The notes under the pieces were generated by a model. The model did no database searches and was not told where the DNA came from. It saw only the letters and a program-made list of their open reading frames with translations. The translations under genes were made by a program, and so were the position numbers. Positions 21,061 to 33,229 of a DNA stretch of 64,000 nucleotides are shown here, piece by piece. The DNA comes from Trifolium pratense (Eukaryota > Streptophyta > Magnoliopsida > Fabales > Fabaceae), in the NCBI RefSeq assembly GCF_020283565.1, contig NC_060061.1, positions 28,929,362 to 28,993,361 on the forward strand, written 5' to 3'. Every line of letters begins with the position of its first letter. Position 1 is the stretch's first letter.

Positions 21061-21889
21061 TAAAATGTTTTATAAAAAAATGTGTTTTATAAAAAGTTGT
21101 ATTGAAAAAAATAGTTTTAATAGATGTATTGAATTATTCTATGATTGCGATGCACATGTTTTATTAATTTTTTTATTTTATAATTTGCTTATTGAAGAAA
21201 ATAATATGATATTCAATTTTTAAAAATTTAATAATAGACTTATAATATTCATAATATCCGTTGTATCTAGTGAAATCAATAACCTCTAATGAGTTTGTTA
21301 ACCTGTAAATAAGCTTCCCTTAAATTGAATTGTTAAGTGTTAGATTATCTTAGAGTTCAAAGCAAAACTATCAAAGATAGATAGGTATATATATTAAATT
21401 GAGATTTTAAAAAAAAATTATGATGAAAGTTTTTTGTGGTATTTAATCAAGACTTTTATAAACTTGATCGGTATTCATTTTCTCTATTTGAAATAATTCA
21501 CACAAACTAAAATACCCAAAAGAGACTAAACAAAACATCAACGCCTTTCAATCTCCACCACTCTTGTTGGTAAAGCAAATTAATATATGATTTGGAAACC
21601 ACCTTGCAACTTTTCATCATAGCCAAGAAGGAAAAATAGATATAAAGGACCAAAATGTTAAAAAAATAGATAAATGATCAAAGTGTTAAAAAAAATAAGA
21701 TAAAGAACCTGCAGTGTAATTATGCCTAAATAAATCTAAGCCTGCGCATTAAATCGGCCATTTTGAAAAAACCTCTGATTCTCCGGATTTGGCCGGTTCA
21801 TGCCAGTTTCCACCGGTTTGTTAGCATGTCCGATCCAATACCCAAACCGGATTGGTTCGACTGGTTCGGTCAGTCCGGTTTTTAAATTT
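21061..21889. other. Intergenic, probably promoter-distal region of CDKD
   Basis: No gene. 21,780-21,885 is rich in the half-palindrome CCGGTT/AACCGG (at least six occurrences), a compositional oddity next to the transcription start region. The rest is AT-rich and possibly part of the Helitron body. Confidence 0.45.
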
Positions 21890-22184
21890 CTCTCACGCTC
21901 CGTTTCTCTTTTTCTCTCTGTTTTGTGTTTCCAGCTACGCGCATTCCCCCCTCTTCTCTCTCTCTCTGCTCCCTTCTCACTCCATTCAAAACCCTAATCA
22001 ACTAAACTACAATACAACCCACTTCTAAATCCTCAATTTTTCATCTGAATTTCAACCATATTAAAATTACCAATCTACACTCCCGAAACCCTAACCGCTT
22101 CCACATGACCCGCTCGTAAATTATCGATTTTCGTAGTTGCAATTGACAATTCAATAGATTCACAGATCAATCTTCGCGACAAAA
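21890..22184 (+). promoter_or_regulatory. CDKD 5' UTR / proximal promoter with telo-boxes
   Basis: A CT-rich stretch (21,895-21,975, many TCTCTC repeats) is followed by two AAACCCTAA telo-boxes at 21,988-21,996 and 22,085-22,093. Telo-boxes and CT-rich leaders are common at plant cell-cycle and translation genes. The start ATG at 22,185 is preceded by ACAAAA. The transcription start itself cannot be placed. Confidence 0.6.
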
Positions 22185-25100
22185 ATGACAGAATTAGATC
22201 TGTCTAAGAAAGTAGCTGATAGGTATCTCAAACGTGAGGTCCTTGGTGAAGGTACCTACGGTGTTGTCTACAAAGCCATTGATACTCAGGTATAGTTTTT
22301 CTGATGTTTAATTTTTTTTTAGTAAACATGAGCGAAATTATGGGGAATTTCAGTGAAAAATATGATGTTTTGAATAATGTTTTTTCTGGATTTTGAAAAA
22401 TGGACCTTTAAATAAAATTTGGAAGTTGTTAGAGAAGTTCGAATATGTTATAGGTTGATTATGAGCGAAATTACGAGGAATTTCAGTGAAAAATATATGA
22501 TTTTGAAGTTCTAATAGAGAAGTTTGAATGTGATATACATTGGTTATGAGCGAAATTACGAGGAATTTCGGTGAGAAAACAATATGATTATTTTGAGTAA
22601 TTGTTTGATTGGTTTTGAGAATTGGACCTTTAAATAAAATTTGGAAGTTGCAAGAGAAGTTTGAATGCGTTATATAGTGATGGGGTTAATGGAATCGTGA
22701 TATAAGAGGAAAATATATCGTTACATTGAACTTTGGAGTAATTTGGTAAGGGGAATAATGTGTTGCATTGCAATCAAGCCTTGATATGCTATGAAACGTG
22801 TTATAGGAAAATATATCTCTGTATTCCCATGATATGCTTGGAGATTATATCTTTGTATTGCTATAAAATTTGGGAAGTTTGGAATAATTTGGTCTTTATA
22901 TCTATGAAGCCTTGATAGTTGAAAATTGCTCAAGTAACGTGTTGTACTGCATTTAGTATTCTGGCTTCGTAGGGGAATATTCATGAGTTTATCTCTACGT
23001 TTGTATTTTTCTTATAATTTGCAATGGTGAATTTGATTATTTTTTTTTGGCCGCGCCGGACTGAAGATGAAGTGGCGCGTAAACGAAAATAGTGTAGATT
23101 TAATTTTACTATATTTTAGATATATTTGTTATTTTTGTGTTTTAGCTAGATTTATTATTTTTATTTTTTAGCTAGATTTATTATTTTTTTTAGCTAGATG
23201 TGTATTTTCTTTTACTATCTTTTAGGAGATTTGTTATTTTTATTCTTCACTACTATTTAAGCTAAACAATTGTATCCTTGAAGGCAACCTTTTGATTCAA
23301 TTGAATTATAGAAAATTTTCTCAAATTTGGTGGATTCCAAATTACTCTTTCTGGTGGATTCCAGAACTTTATCTAACAGGTTTGTTGCTTGCAAACCTGT
23401 GTTCCATAATAGGATTTGCGTTTGCTATTCCTTCCCGCTTTCGTACATCTAACAAGTTTGTTGCTTGCAAACCCGTGTTCCATAATAGGATTTGCGCTTG
23501 CTATTCCTTTCCGCTTTCGTACCGCGTCAGGTTACTAGTTGATTTTGTTATGGAGATTTGTTATTTTTATTTTTCACTACTATTTAAGCTAACCAATTGT
23601 ATCCTTGAAGGCAACCTTTTGATTCAATAAAATTATAGAGAATTTTCTCAAATTTGGTGGATTCCAAATTACTCTTTCTGGTGGATTCCGAAATATGGTG
23701 GATTCCAGAACTTTATCTAACATGGTTGTTGCTTGCAAACCTGTGTTCCATAATAGGATTAGCGCTTGCTATTCCTTCCCGCTTTCGTACTGCGTCAGGT
23801 TACTAGTTGATTTTGTTATGGAGATAATGTTGCATAAATGTCTTCATGATCTGGCTTTTTATTCAACAGTGGAAATGAAAGGACATCAGTAGTACTATTA
23901 TTATCTTGTGGTCCTTACAAAGATGTATTTATTTCATGGACAGACAGGACAGACGGTTGCTATTAAGAAGATTCGGATTGGCAAGCAGAAAGAAGGGGTG
24001 AATTTTACAGCTCTTAGAGAAATTAAATTGCTTAAAGAACTCAAAGATCCAAATATAATTGAGTTGATTGATTGCTTCCCGCATAAAGGGAATTTGCATC
24101 TTGTGTTTGAATTCATGGAGACAGACCTTGAAGCTGTCATAAGAGATCGAAATATTTTCCTTTCACCTGGTGACATTAAATCTTACCTTCAAATGACGCT
24201 AAAAGGTCTTGCTCATTGTCACAAAAAATGGGTATTGCACAGGTGGGTTATGTAACTGATTTGGCAGTTGCAAATTTAAATGTGCTATTAGTTCATAGCT
24301 GAAAAGTTTTCTTTTGTATTTTCAGGGATATGAAACCAAATAATTTGTTGATAGGACCCAACGGACAGTTGAAACTTGCCGATTTTGGTTTAGCACGGAT
24401 ATTTGGTAGCCCAGATCGCAGATTCACTCATCAGGTTTGCTTATCATGTATAATCATATCATGTGAATCCCTTTGAGAATGTGGGAGGACTCCCATATAT
24501 AGCATTGGAAATTGTTAGAAAATCTGTGTTAATTGTGTTAGGCCACTCCTATGTTCTATTTTTGGACACTTTGTTTGTATGCCTTCATTGCAATGGTACA
24601 ACACCTTTATGGTGTGTTTGGTTGTGAGAAGAGAGAAATAGGTAGGAGAGAGTATGAGAAGAGAGAAAAAGATGAAAAATAGAGTAGATTTTGATGTATT
24701 GATTGTTATAAGAGAAAGATGAGAGAAATAGGACACAAAGAAGTGTGTGTAATTTTTTCAAAGACCAAAATATCTTTTTTTTTACCAAAGACCAAAATAT
24801 CCTTAGACTAAAATATATACAACATTAACTCAAATGTAAATAATTAGTTAATTAGCCAATTTGGGTGGGCTAATTTAGCTTATTCAAAAAAAATAATTAG
24901 TTAATTAGACCTAATATAACTAGACGTTTACCCGTGCGATGCACGGGTCTTATGCATTTTTAGACTATAATTTTAAAAAATTATTTGTATAAATTGAAAC
25001 AATAGGTATTATATGAAATTCTCCACTATCTGCATTATAAATGAGATGCTACACGACTCTCTAATACTGTAAAGAAAATTTATAATGTTGCATGAACTCA

Positions 25101-28100
25101 AGTATCATATATGAAATCAGTTTATAAAGAGCAACATTGTTATAAATTGGTTACGTAAAAATGAATTAGATCTAATATAAAGAATGAGATCCTTCACTAT
25201 ATATAATACTAATACATGTGATATTACAGAGTATAAAATAAAAAACAATATTATCCTACCAACGCAATTATTTTTCAAAGATAACACAAGCACATAACAC
25301 ATGTAAAATTTCAAATTAATCCATGTTATTCGAAATACATTGCTAAAACGATGACTAATTTCATAAAACAGAAAGCCAGAGTCGATGACTAGTTTCATAA
25401 AGCAGAAAGCCGTAGTCCATCAAAAGTAAACGCTACAAAAACCACATTCCAAAAGTAAATTGTAACATCATAAAAAAAGGTTAAACCAAAAAAAGATAAT
25501 ATCCATAATAAGGAAATTCAACTCTCAATCAGAAGATTTTGTTTCACACGGGCAAGCTTCAATGATTTGGTAGTCAAACTTTCTCCATTTTTAGATGCGT
25601 TTTCAATTAAAGACCCCTTGTTAGTAGTTGACCTGCATTTTCTATTAGGTGTCTCACAATCATTTGAAAGAAAAACTTCATCCTTATTTGTAGAGTCAAC
25701 AAACTCCAATGTCTCCTACATTTAATTTACTACAAATATAAATATATAGATTAATATTTTAATTATTGAATAAGGACGGTGCTATTTTTCTCACTTTTAT
25801 ATGAGAATTATCGTCCAATTCAATTAAAGTTTTATTGTATTCAGCCTTGTTATAATAATCACAATACATGTTTTTTTAGTCATGGACATTACCAATATCA
25901 CTATTGAGTATCAATTTTATATCATACCATGAACTGGATATATCCATTGTACATTGATATAATTTAGTAAAATGTAACTTAAAATCAATCGACACATTTA
26001 CACATTATTTTAACTGATAAAAAAAAAAATATAGACTTACCAACATATTTCTTTAATTTACACAAATAAAGTGCAGATTTATCAAAAAAAAAACAAAATT
26101 TATAAAGTGCAGAGACATAAAAGAAGTGCAGGTAGTTGACGAGAGAGAAGGGCAAATTAGGAAAAAGCAAAATTGAGGCATTCTCTCCTCTTTCTTCGCA
26201 GAATTGGGGAGAAGAAAAATTGTGTGGGCCCTAAACCAATTTAGTCTCTCCTCTTTTTCTCTTCAGTAACAATCAGAAGAAATGTGGTCTTTCTTCCCTT
26301 GCTCTCTCGCATGTGTTTCTCTCGCCCCTCTTTCATACGTTCCAATCAAACCATTAGTGTGTTGGGTTGAATGGGTGAGTTTAGTCCCACACTTCCTAGA
26401 GATATAACCTTTGCAAGCGATTTTGTGGGTTGAGTTAGGGACAAAATCTAAGATGACATCAGACCTATCCTAGATCTATTAATTGGCCACACATTATTTA
26501 TACACCAGACCCAGTAGCCCTTGCCCTTTGCTATTTGGGAAAACCCAGGTCTCGCATTAGCAAGAAATAAGACCTAAATAAACTTGTAAAGTCTGTGGCT
26601 AGTTCCCACACTACAAGCAAATTTTGTAGGGTTGAGTTAGTACAAGCAAATTTTGTAGGGTTGAGTTAGTATCTAAGTCCAAATGCTAATATGTTATTAG
26701 AGCTTATCTTGGATCTTATATTGGGTTGCTCGCATCACCCGCTCTACAGGCTCATTAGGCCTGGCCATGAATATTGGAAACTCTTTCTTAATTTCAGCCT
26801 CCCCTATTGTGATATTTTATTCTGCCACTTCATCAGCATTCATTGTAGTGGTGCAACAAAACTTTAGTGTGCTTTGGTTCAAGAGGTGGGTTTAGTCCCA
26901 CATCTCCTAGATATATAACCTTTGTTGTTTGTAGTACTTATAATGCCGCTTTACAGAGTTAATGAAGCCGGTTTTGCGGGCTGGAAACCTAAAATGCTGT
27001 CAGAGTTAGCCTAGATATGGGCCACTTTTATTGTCCACGCACTAGAAACAATAGCCTTGGGTGTAGGGGTTGTATTGGTAAAATCCAAACTCCCACATTG
27101 GCGTTAGAATTATGAAGTCCAAACAATCCTCACTTTCTTACCTGTTTTGAATTCTAAGATGAACCATTTTCTTTCCTCTGATAAAACTCAGAAATCTTAG
27201 TAAACTTCGAATTTTAAAATTAAATTATATCATTAATCATCCTACTTTCCTCATATTTTTTTGCTGTCAAAATTAGAAAAGTCCACGAGGTGTCTGCTCA
27301 ATGGTAAGAGCTTGACTTTTTAACCTCAAGGGACAGAGTTCAAATCCCATATGAAACAGTTGTAAAATGGCCATTTGTGCCATCGTCAAGGTATGCGGTA
27401 TGAAAAATCGCGAGTTAGGACATAAGATCATATGATACTACCTTTTGGAACCTTTCTTTCGTGCTACGATACAGTATAATTGTATTGACTGGGATTGGAG
27501 CAACTTGCTAAACTCGTTGGGCTGAATCGGTCAGGTTTTGATGAATCGGGCTGGACTTCTCTTCTCTGGCTTTCCTCCTAAGACACAATCTTGTGTGATG
27601 GCCACCATTCGTCCTGCAGTGACGCCACCCCATTCGTCCTCAGGCCCCATGTTCCCTTTGATCCTCTGTTTCACGTGTTGCGTCTTCACCTTGTTTCCTC
27701 GCTGAACTTTTTAGTGTGTTCCTCTCTCAATCTCAAGTCAACAACCAGTATAATTTGGGTCATCTGACTGAACCAGACAGGCCAATTCCCCTCTTTTTGT
27801 TTTTTGTGAAGGAGATTTGTGGTTTCGACTTTCAACCCATAGTTAAACTTTATTTTATTAACTGTACCACAATCTCTTTTTAATTTTATTATTTATAAAT
27901 TTAGTCTAATATTATTATTGATAGATTATTTTCTTTACTTGTCTTTTTTTTATATTTTTTATTTTTTATGTTTATCACCTTAGTTTTTAATGTTGTGATT
28001 TAGAGGTTATTTTCTCAATATATAATAATTTTTATGCATGTGTATGAGTATATTTTTCCCTATTAGTAGGATTTTACGATCTGCGCTACAATCCTCGAGT

Positions 28101-30287
28101 TATGATTTTTTAGACCCTTTCCAATTTTTAAAACATTGGCGAATAATAATTTCCCCTTCCCCATTTTTTTAAATTAGCAAACTTTTCCTAAAAGTTGGGT
28201 GATTAAAGTGTTTATTCAATGAATTTTTATCATGAATCGTCCACTTTTACTTGTTTTTGTCCCAAAATCTAATGAGAAGAGGAGATGGAAAAATAGGTTC
28301 TGGAGATAACCATACATTGATGTATTTGAGAAATGTATTAGGTCTTGGGGCATGTTTTCTGGAAATGTGATTCTCTAGGAACCATACGAATGATGTATAA
28401 TATTGAACATCACTCGTTTCTGTTTTATATATTTGTATCATGAATTTTCTCTTAATCTATCTCCAAATTTGACTCTTATACGTGAATAGGTATTTGCGCG
28501 GTGGTATAGAGCACCTGAACTATTATTTGGCACCAAGCAGTATGGCCCAGGGGTAGATGTTTGGGCTGCAGCTTGTATATTTGCTGAGCTTCTTCTTCGT
28601 CGACCCTTTTTGCAGGTAAACCAAGATTGCCATGGTTGATTAAGGATTATTTGTGGTAAATCATAAATGGTTGTTATTCTGGAAAAGATGGAATATGGTT
28701 TTTCTTATCTTTACAATTTACCATTTTTAACGGTTTAGCTAATTTTAGGATGAGAATAACCATTTAGTTTTATCATGTAGTTCGAATTTGAATTGGAGTC
28801 TAAGTAAACCATTGAAAGCTGTTTTACTGAATTAGGAACAGTTAGGGAGGTGGTGCTGTGGTGTATAATATATAGAAATAGAAATTATTGACTATTAGTT
28901 TTGGCTTCCATCTAAGTGTGTAATGTCATCTATTGCATGGATTGATTGATTTTATTCATTTGTTTATGTGTTTAAAGACACCTTTCTATTGGTTAATAGT
29001 TTCATGAGGTTGGTTTTATTATTTGGTAGGGCTCAAGTGATATTGATCAATTAGGAAAGATTTTCGCAGCATTTGGAACTCCATCTCCATCTCAGTGGCC
29101 TGACATGTTATACCTTCCAGATTATGTTGAATATCAATACGTGCCTCCCCCTCCTTTGCGTTCTTTATTTCCAATGGCAACTGATGATGGTTTAGACTTG
29201 TTGTCTAAGATGTTTACGTATGACCCAAAAGAGAGAATTTCAGTGCAGCAGGCATTAGAACACAGGTATTGCCTTAAAGATTCTGCTAAGGAAAAAAAAA
29301 TTCCTTTCATTTTCCTTATTTTAATCTCTCCTCTTCCACTTCAGATACTTTTCATGTCCTCCTCCGCCCACAGATCCAGAAAAGCTTCCAAGACCTGCCC
29401 CGAAGAGGGAAATTAAGGAATCAGATTTGAATCCACATGAGGGTCCAACTGTCTTATCACCTGCGAGGAAGTCTAGGAGAGTAATGCGTGATGGATTTGA
29501 AGGAAATTCTTTGCAAGGAGATAAGATTGATGATAATCATGCTAACCTCAAACAGACTGTTGGCGATAATGCAGGGACGAATGACCAAGCACCAATGTCA
29601 CTAGATTTTTCTGTCTTTGGATTAAAACCTCCAAATCGGCCAACAATTAACAGGTAATACAATATTTGATCATTCAGTCGTTTCAACGTGGCATTATGGT
29701 TTGTACATGGTGATTTCATCCGTCTCAAACATGAAAAGAGTAAATAACTATATTCTTTGTCGAGCTTACATATTGAACCAAACATTTTTTCTAATGATAT
29801 TGACAGAGGAAGATATGCAAGACTTTATACTGTGTGGTTTCTGCATTTTTAATTCATAACCAAGTGGAATCTCAAGGTTGAATGCTATTTTTTTTTTTTA
29901 AATTTAAATGGTGGAGCTGTGTGAAAGCAACAATACTAGTATTATGTAGTATGCCGAAGTGCTATTTTTGCTGAAACATTGTTGATTCATAATTTTCATT
30001 TTAATCATAAATAGGATCATGGAGAGAACGATTATTATTGATTTTTAATATGCTTATTTTCTATGATTTAAATTCATCATGGGTCAAACTTGTGAGAAAT
30101 CTTATAGGAGAAGGGATTTATAGAATACATTTTCATCTTTTTATATAGTAGAATAAATGTTTCCGAAGTGTTTGTTATCTCTCAATCTCTACTTGTGAAC
30201 GATATTTTTTTAATTATTCTGTTTCTTTTGTTCTGCAGTGCTGACAGATCACATTTAAAAAGAAAATTAGATCTAGAATTCCAGTAA
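22185..30287 (+). CDS. CDKD: CDK-activating kinase, CDKD-like (seven coding exons, 410 aa)
   Basis: Coding exons: 22,185-22,289; 23,944-24,242; 24,326-24,434; 28,490-28,615; 29,030-29,265; 29,345-29,653; 30,239-30,287. All introns are GT-AG and phases join to 411 codons with stop. Glycine loop GEGTYG (21-26), lysine K43, NFTALRE helix (55-61; CDKD proteins have NVTALRE in place of PSTAIRE), HRDMKPNN (D136), DFG (154-156), T-loop [21 protein letters not shown] (T169). The C-terminus ends [16 protein letters not shown], typical of CDKD. Plant CDKDs with cyclin H activate CDKs and phosphorylate the RNA polymerase II tail in the nucleus. Length fits the family (about 400 aa). Intron 3 is 4 kb and full of transposons, yet no exon is damaged. 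Confidence 0.95.
22328..22600 (+). repeat. Three degenerate repeats in CDKD intron 1
   Basis: The phrase ATGAGCGAAATTA(C/T)G(A/G)GGAATTTC followed by gtgaaaa occurs near 22,328, 22,460 and 22,547, each followed by related text (tatgatttt, ggacctttaaataaaatttgg). Old local duplication inside the intron. Confidence 0.7.
23224..23830 (+). repeat. Tandem duplication in CDKD intron 1 (about 0.3 kb unit)
   Basis: GGAGATTTGTTATTTTTATT through the cgctttcgtac phrase occurs at 23,224-23,440 and again at 23,551-23,790. Within it the segment GTTGCTTGCAAACC(T/C)GTGTTCC appears three times (23,383, 23,460, 23,725). No coding meaning. Confidence 0.8.
24920..24950 (-). mobile_element. Helitron 3' terminus
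   Basis: Minus strand: perfect hairpin CCCGTGCATCGCACGGG, then TAAACGT, CTAG, and a flanking T. The sequence to the right (about 24,950-25,010, 'attatttgtataaattgaaacaat') is shared with the Helitron at 37,450, so both are one family. The 5' end was not found. Confidence 0.72.
25351..25418. repeat. 34-bp tandem duplication
   Basis: Two adjacent copies of GATGACTA(A/G)TTTCATAAA(A/G)C followed by agaaagcc(a/g)(g/t)agtc, inside the Helitron region of CDKD intron 3. Confidence 0.75.
25518..25715 (-). pseudogene. Captured RPA1-like C-terminal exon in Helitron
   Basis: A minus-strand frame begins after a splice acceptor (TGTAG|GAGAC at 25,716) and reads [20 protein letters not shown]... [16 protein letters not shown], then stops. 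The style resembles the C-terminal tail of plant replication-protein-A-like OB-fold proteins, often carried by Helitrons. No OB-fold itself is visible here, so the identification is tentative. Confidence 0.4.
26369..27130. repeat. Degenerate repeat in CDKD intron 3
   Basis: The phrase TTTAGTCCCACA(C/T)(T/C)TCCTAGA(G/T)ATATAACCTTTG occurs at about 26,378 and 26,890, a repetitive motif of legume introns and intergenic DNA. Between them is a 29-bp tandem pair ending TTTTGTAGGGTTGAGTTAG (26,612-26,668). No coding. Confidence 0.5.
27281..27420 (+). mobile_element. Possible tRNA-derived SINE
   Basis: GGTGTCTGCTCAATGGTAAGAGC resembles a tRNA A-box region and GAGTTCAAATCCC an RNA polymerase III B box, spaced about 45 bp apart as in tRNA-derived SINE heads. 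The 3' end and target duplication were not found; a degraded copy is likely. Confidence 0.4.
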
Positions 30288-30700
30288 CCAGAATGAATAT
30301 TCTATATAACCGTGCATCAGTACAAGGCGTTTGATGCATCTGATAAAATGTTGTGAATCAGCTTTGATTGTATGCCATTCCTTTTCTTGCTATGTGTAGA
30401 TGTTTAACGGAAGAAGTTGCAGTGCAAGCTGATAAGCATCTCACTTCAGTAGTAGTTCAGAGACAAAAAATAACTATCATAGAAGAAAAGTCACAGAAAC
30501 CATACTTTCCGGATCCCTTTGTCCGTAATTTGTGTTCTTCGTGTATAAAAAAACTTGTACAAGTCCATGGATGAAGGCCCGAGTGAGAGCATTTTCTGAT
30601 TTTTGACATTAATTTGTTATTGTTCACAAGAGAAATCATTGTTTACATTTTGAGGTTAAAATATGTATTTTCATGAGTGCTTCAGATCAGACAGGTTTGT
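30288..30700 (+). other. CDKD 3' UTR and downstream flank
   Basis: Follows the CDKD stop at 30,285-30,287. The 68-aa frame in it is not supported by any motif. A polyadenylation position could not be chosen. Confidence 0.5.
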
Positions 30701-30767
30701 TTATTGATCATAATGATTTTAAGGCGGTTTAAACAAACCTCAAAATGGCGGTTCAGACTACCCACCA

Positions 30768-30976
30768 CATTTTAAGGCGGTTTAAACTACCAATAAATTC
30801 AAAAAATAAAGCTGCAACAGTTCGAAGACTTGATGGCGGTTCAGACTACCCACTACATGCATGTCCTTTTGTTGTCAACACATTTATTATTGGTAGTCTG
30901 AACTGCCATCAAGTTTTCGAACTGTTGCAGTTTTATTTTTTTTTAATTTATTTGTAGTTTAAACCGCCTTAAAATG
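30768..30976. mobile_element. 209-bp foldback element just downstream of CDKD
   Basis: Arms 30,768-30,851 and 30,891-30,976 are about 90% reverse complements (CATTTTAAGGCGGTTTAAAC at the left end; TGCAACAGTTCGAA and GGCGGTTCAGACTACC inside). A partial extra copy of the left arm start lies at 30,716-30,767. The product of transcription would be an 80-bp hairpin with a 39-nt loop. Confidence 0.85.
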
Positions 30977-30999
30977 GTTGTTAAAAGTTTTTTATTTGT

Positions 31000-32047
31000 A
31001 TTGGAGGTTTAAATAATCGTATCTGATAACAATCGTTAGTTGGTCCAGTAGTATATTAACTATATTTTTGTCAGGAAATTTTTTTTTTAACTATTTTGTA
31101 ATAAAATTATTGACAGTATGCATGACAATATAACCCATACTTGCAGATACCTGCGCCATGATTTTGGTGGGAAAAATCTGAATTGACTTGGTTTCGGTTT
31201 GGATTTGATTTTTCCCCAATTTTAAAAGACTGGGGTGAGGCAGGTAATGGGGACATTAATACCCTTGGAACCTGACGTTGAACCCTCCCCACTTATAGCG
31301 AATTGCATTCATGGTTTCAGTTGAGTATTAAATAATTTGTTTTATCTATTTATTTTCTTTGTTTAAAATAGCATATATATATATATATCAAAACGCAACC
31401 TAAGTTCATACGGAGGTTGGGCGGGATGGGGATACCAAATCTCGCTGGGTATGGGTTTATGTTCTACTTTTAATCCCTGATAGATTATTTTGCAAATGTA
31501 CTAAATTGTCATTGTCGTCATGTAATAATATTCATAAAAAGTTTAGTGTGACGCTAGATTTATTCCAACAATTTCCACTTGTTCATGTAATAATATGCTA
31601 AAACAACTTAATGTGCACCGCAACATGTTGGACAAGATATCTCATTCTGAGTGGACATCTTGTACAGGCAGAAGACATTATCTTATTTTGTAAGCGTGCG
31701 TGAATCTCTCAAGATATGTTAAAAAGCGTGAATTAAAGATTGTTTGTAGATTAAAGGTTTGTTACAAGTTTGTTAACAAACCTATGTGTTACATATGATT
31801 GGAATTCATAACTAACTTAGGAAAAGATTTATTTGAATCTTGGCTCCTTCCGGGGTGGGTAAGGGTGATGGGTCTCCATGGGAGAGTGAAAAATAACCTG
31901 CTTATCTAAGTCACCCGGTAATAATAATTTAATAATATTTTTATATTTACATAATTGCCACATATGTGATATTTATAAATAAATGCCCAAACAAACCTTA
32001 AATTGCGATTTAAACATTGTCCAAAAAAATAAAACGCAATTTTTTTT
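31000..32047. other. Intergenic, no gene seen
   Basis: Only a short TA run (31,374-31,389) and degenerate AT-rich text. No supported coding or element ends. Confidence 0.5.
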
Positions 32048-32856
32048 AGGACAAAACTTAGCTACAGTATCACAGGTACTGTTTTTGCTGTTTTCAAATT
32101 AAAGTTGGACACATGTACGTTTGCTGTTTTCACGCCGTTCCAATTCCATTCTCGCACCGTTTGCTTTTTTTTTTTTTCTCCTTTAATCCCACTTTTTTCA
32201 TTCTCTCTCTGCGCCATTTACGTTCTTTTCCAACCTCCATTCCTTTTCACTACTCTCAACATGTTTAAAAGGCGGAGTAATTAATAGATGGAAAATAATA
32301 AATTGTGAATCAATTCAAGATTCAAAATACACACATTTTAATATGAATTTATTTCACCCATAATTTTTTTCTTTCTAATTTACTATGGCTTTATGAGAGT
32401 AAGTGAAAGGGGTTCTTCAATCTGGACAATTAATGGGATACTTCACGTCCCATGTGGAAGGGCATGGTGCTTTAGCAGAGGATTGATGACCAGGATATAG
32501 GAAAGAAAACATTGAAATGTAAGAGATTCTGGTTATGTTAATTGTGGCTTCCATGATATATTGATATGTATGCAGTGCAGACTGCAAAGCACCTCTACCA
32601 GCACAATTTAATTTGGAAACAAAGTGTTAAATTCGTGTCGGTTGGAAGCTGTGAAGAGGGATTGAAGAGTAAGGGCAAAGAAAATGGAGGGAGGTGGTTG
32701 TTGGGAGCAGAGAGAAAGAGAGCACTGCTTCCGTCAAAAAGTAACAGAAAGTTAATAACATCGTTATAGAGATAGAGATTTAACGTAGTACACGTGTTTA
32801 TATTATTCGGGAACAACAAAAACAGTACCTATGGTATTGTAGGTAAGTTCTGTCCT
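32048..32856. mobile_element. TIR element with AGGACA termini
   Basis: The left end AGGACAAAACTTAGCTACAG and the complement of the right end AGGACAGAACTTACCTACAA continue to match through (A)GGTACTGTTTTTG, about 45 bp in all. T-rich flanks on both sides may be a target duplication. The 0.8-kb interior has no transposase. It is probably a Mutator- or hAT-type non-autonomous element. Confidence 0.7.
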
Positions 32857-33229
32857 TTTTATTTTTAATTGTTTCTCATTGTTGAATTCATTCCCAAACA
32901 TAAAGAAGAGGACAAATTCGGGCAAGAACACAGAGCTCTCAAATCTTGTGAAAAATCAAACCAACAAAGAACAAATCTGGGCAAGTGGGATGAAATTTGA
33001 ATAATACAAAATATAAGGGTTACATTGGTCATGCACTAATTTTAATTTGTAAAAATCAAGTGGGCATTAATATAAATTACATTAAACATCGATAACACTG
33101 CACCTTCAGGTTTCCGGTCATTGATCCTGTCCATTATTATTTTAATAATAAATCTGATGGTAAAAAAACAATTTTCTCATGGGAGACCTATATTACTCAC
33201 CCACCCTAGACTTGGCCTTGAATTTTTAT

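Larger units (their letters stand above)
24610..26353. mobile_element. PIF/Harbinger-like non-autonomous element in CDKD intron 3
   Basis: The left end TGGTGTGTTTGGTTG and the right-end complement TGGTTTGATTGGAACG are similar inverted termini, flanked by TTA at 24,607-24,609 and 26,354-26,356. TTA duplication and a G/T-rich TTTGGTT terminus fit Tourist/Harbinger elements. It has itself received a Helitron (terminus at 24,920). Confidence 0.6.
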
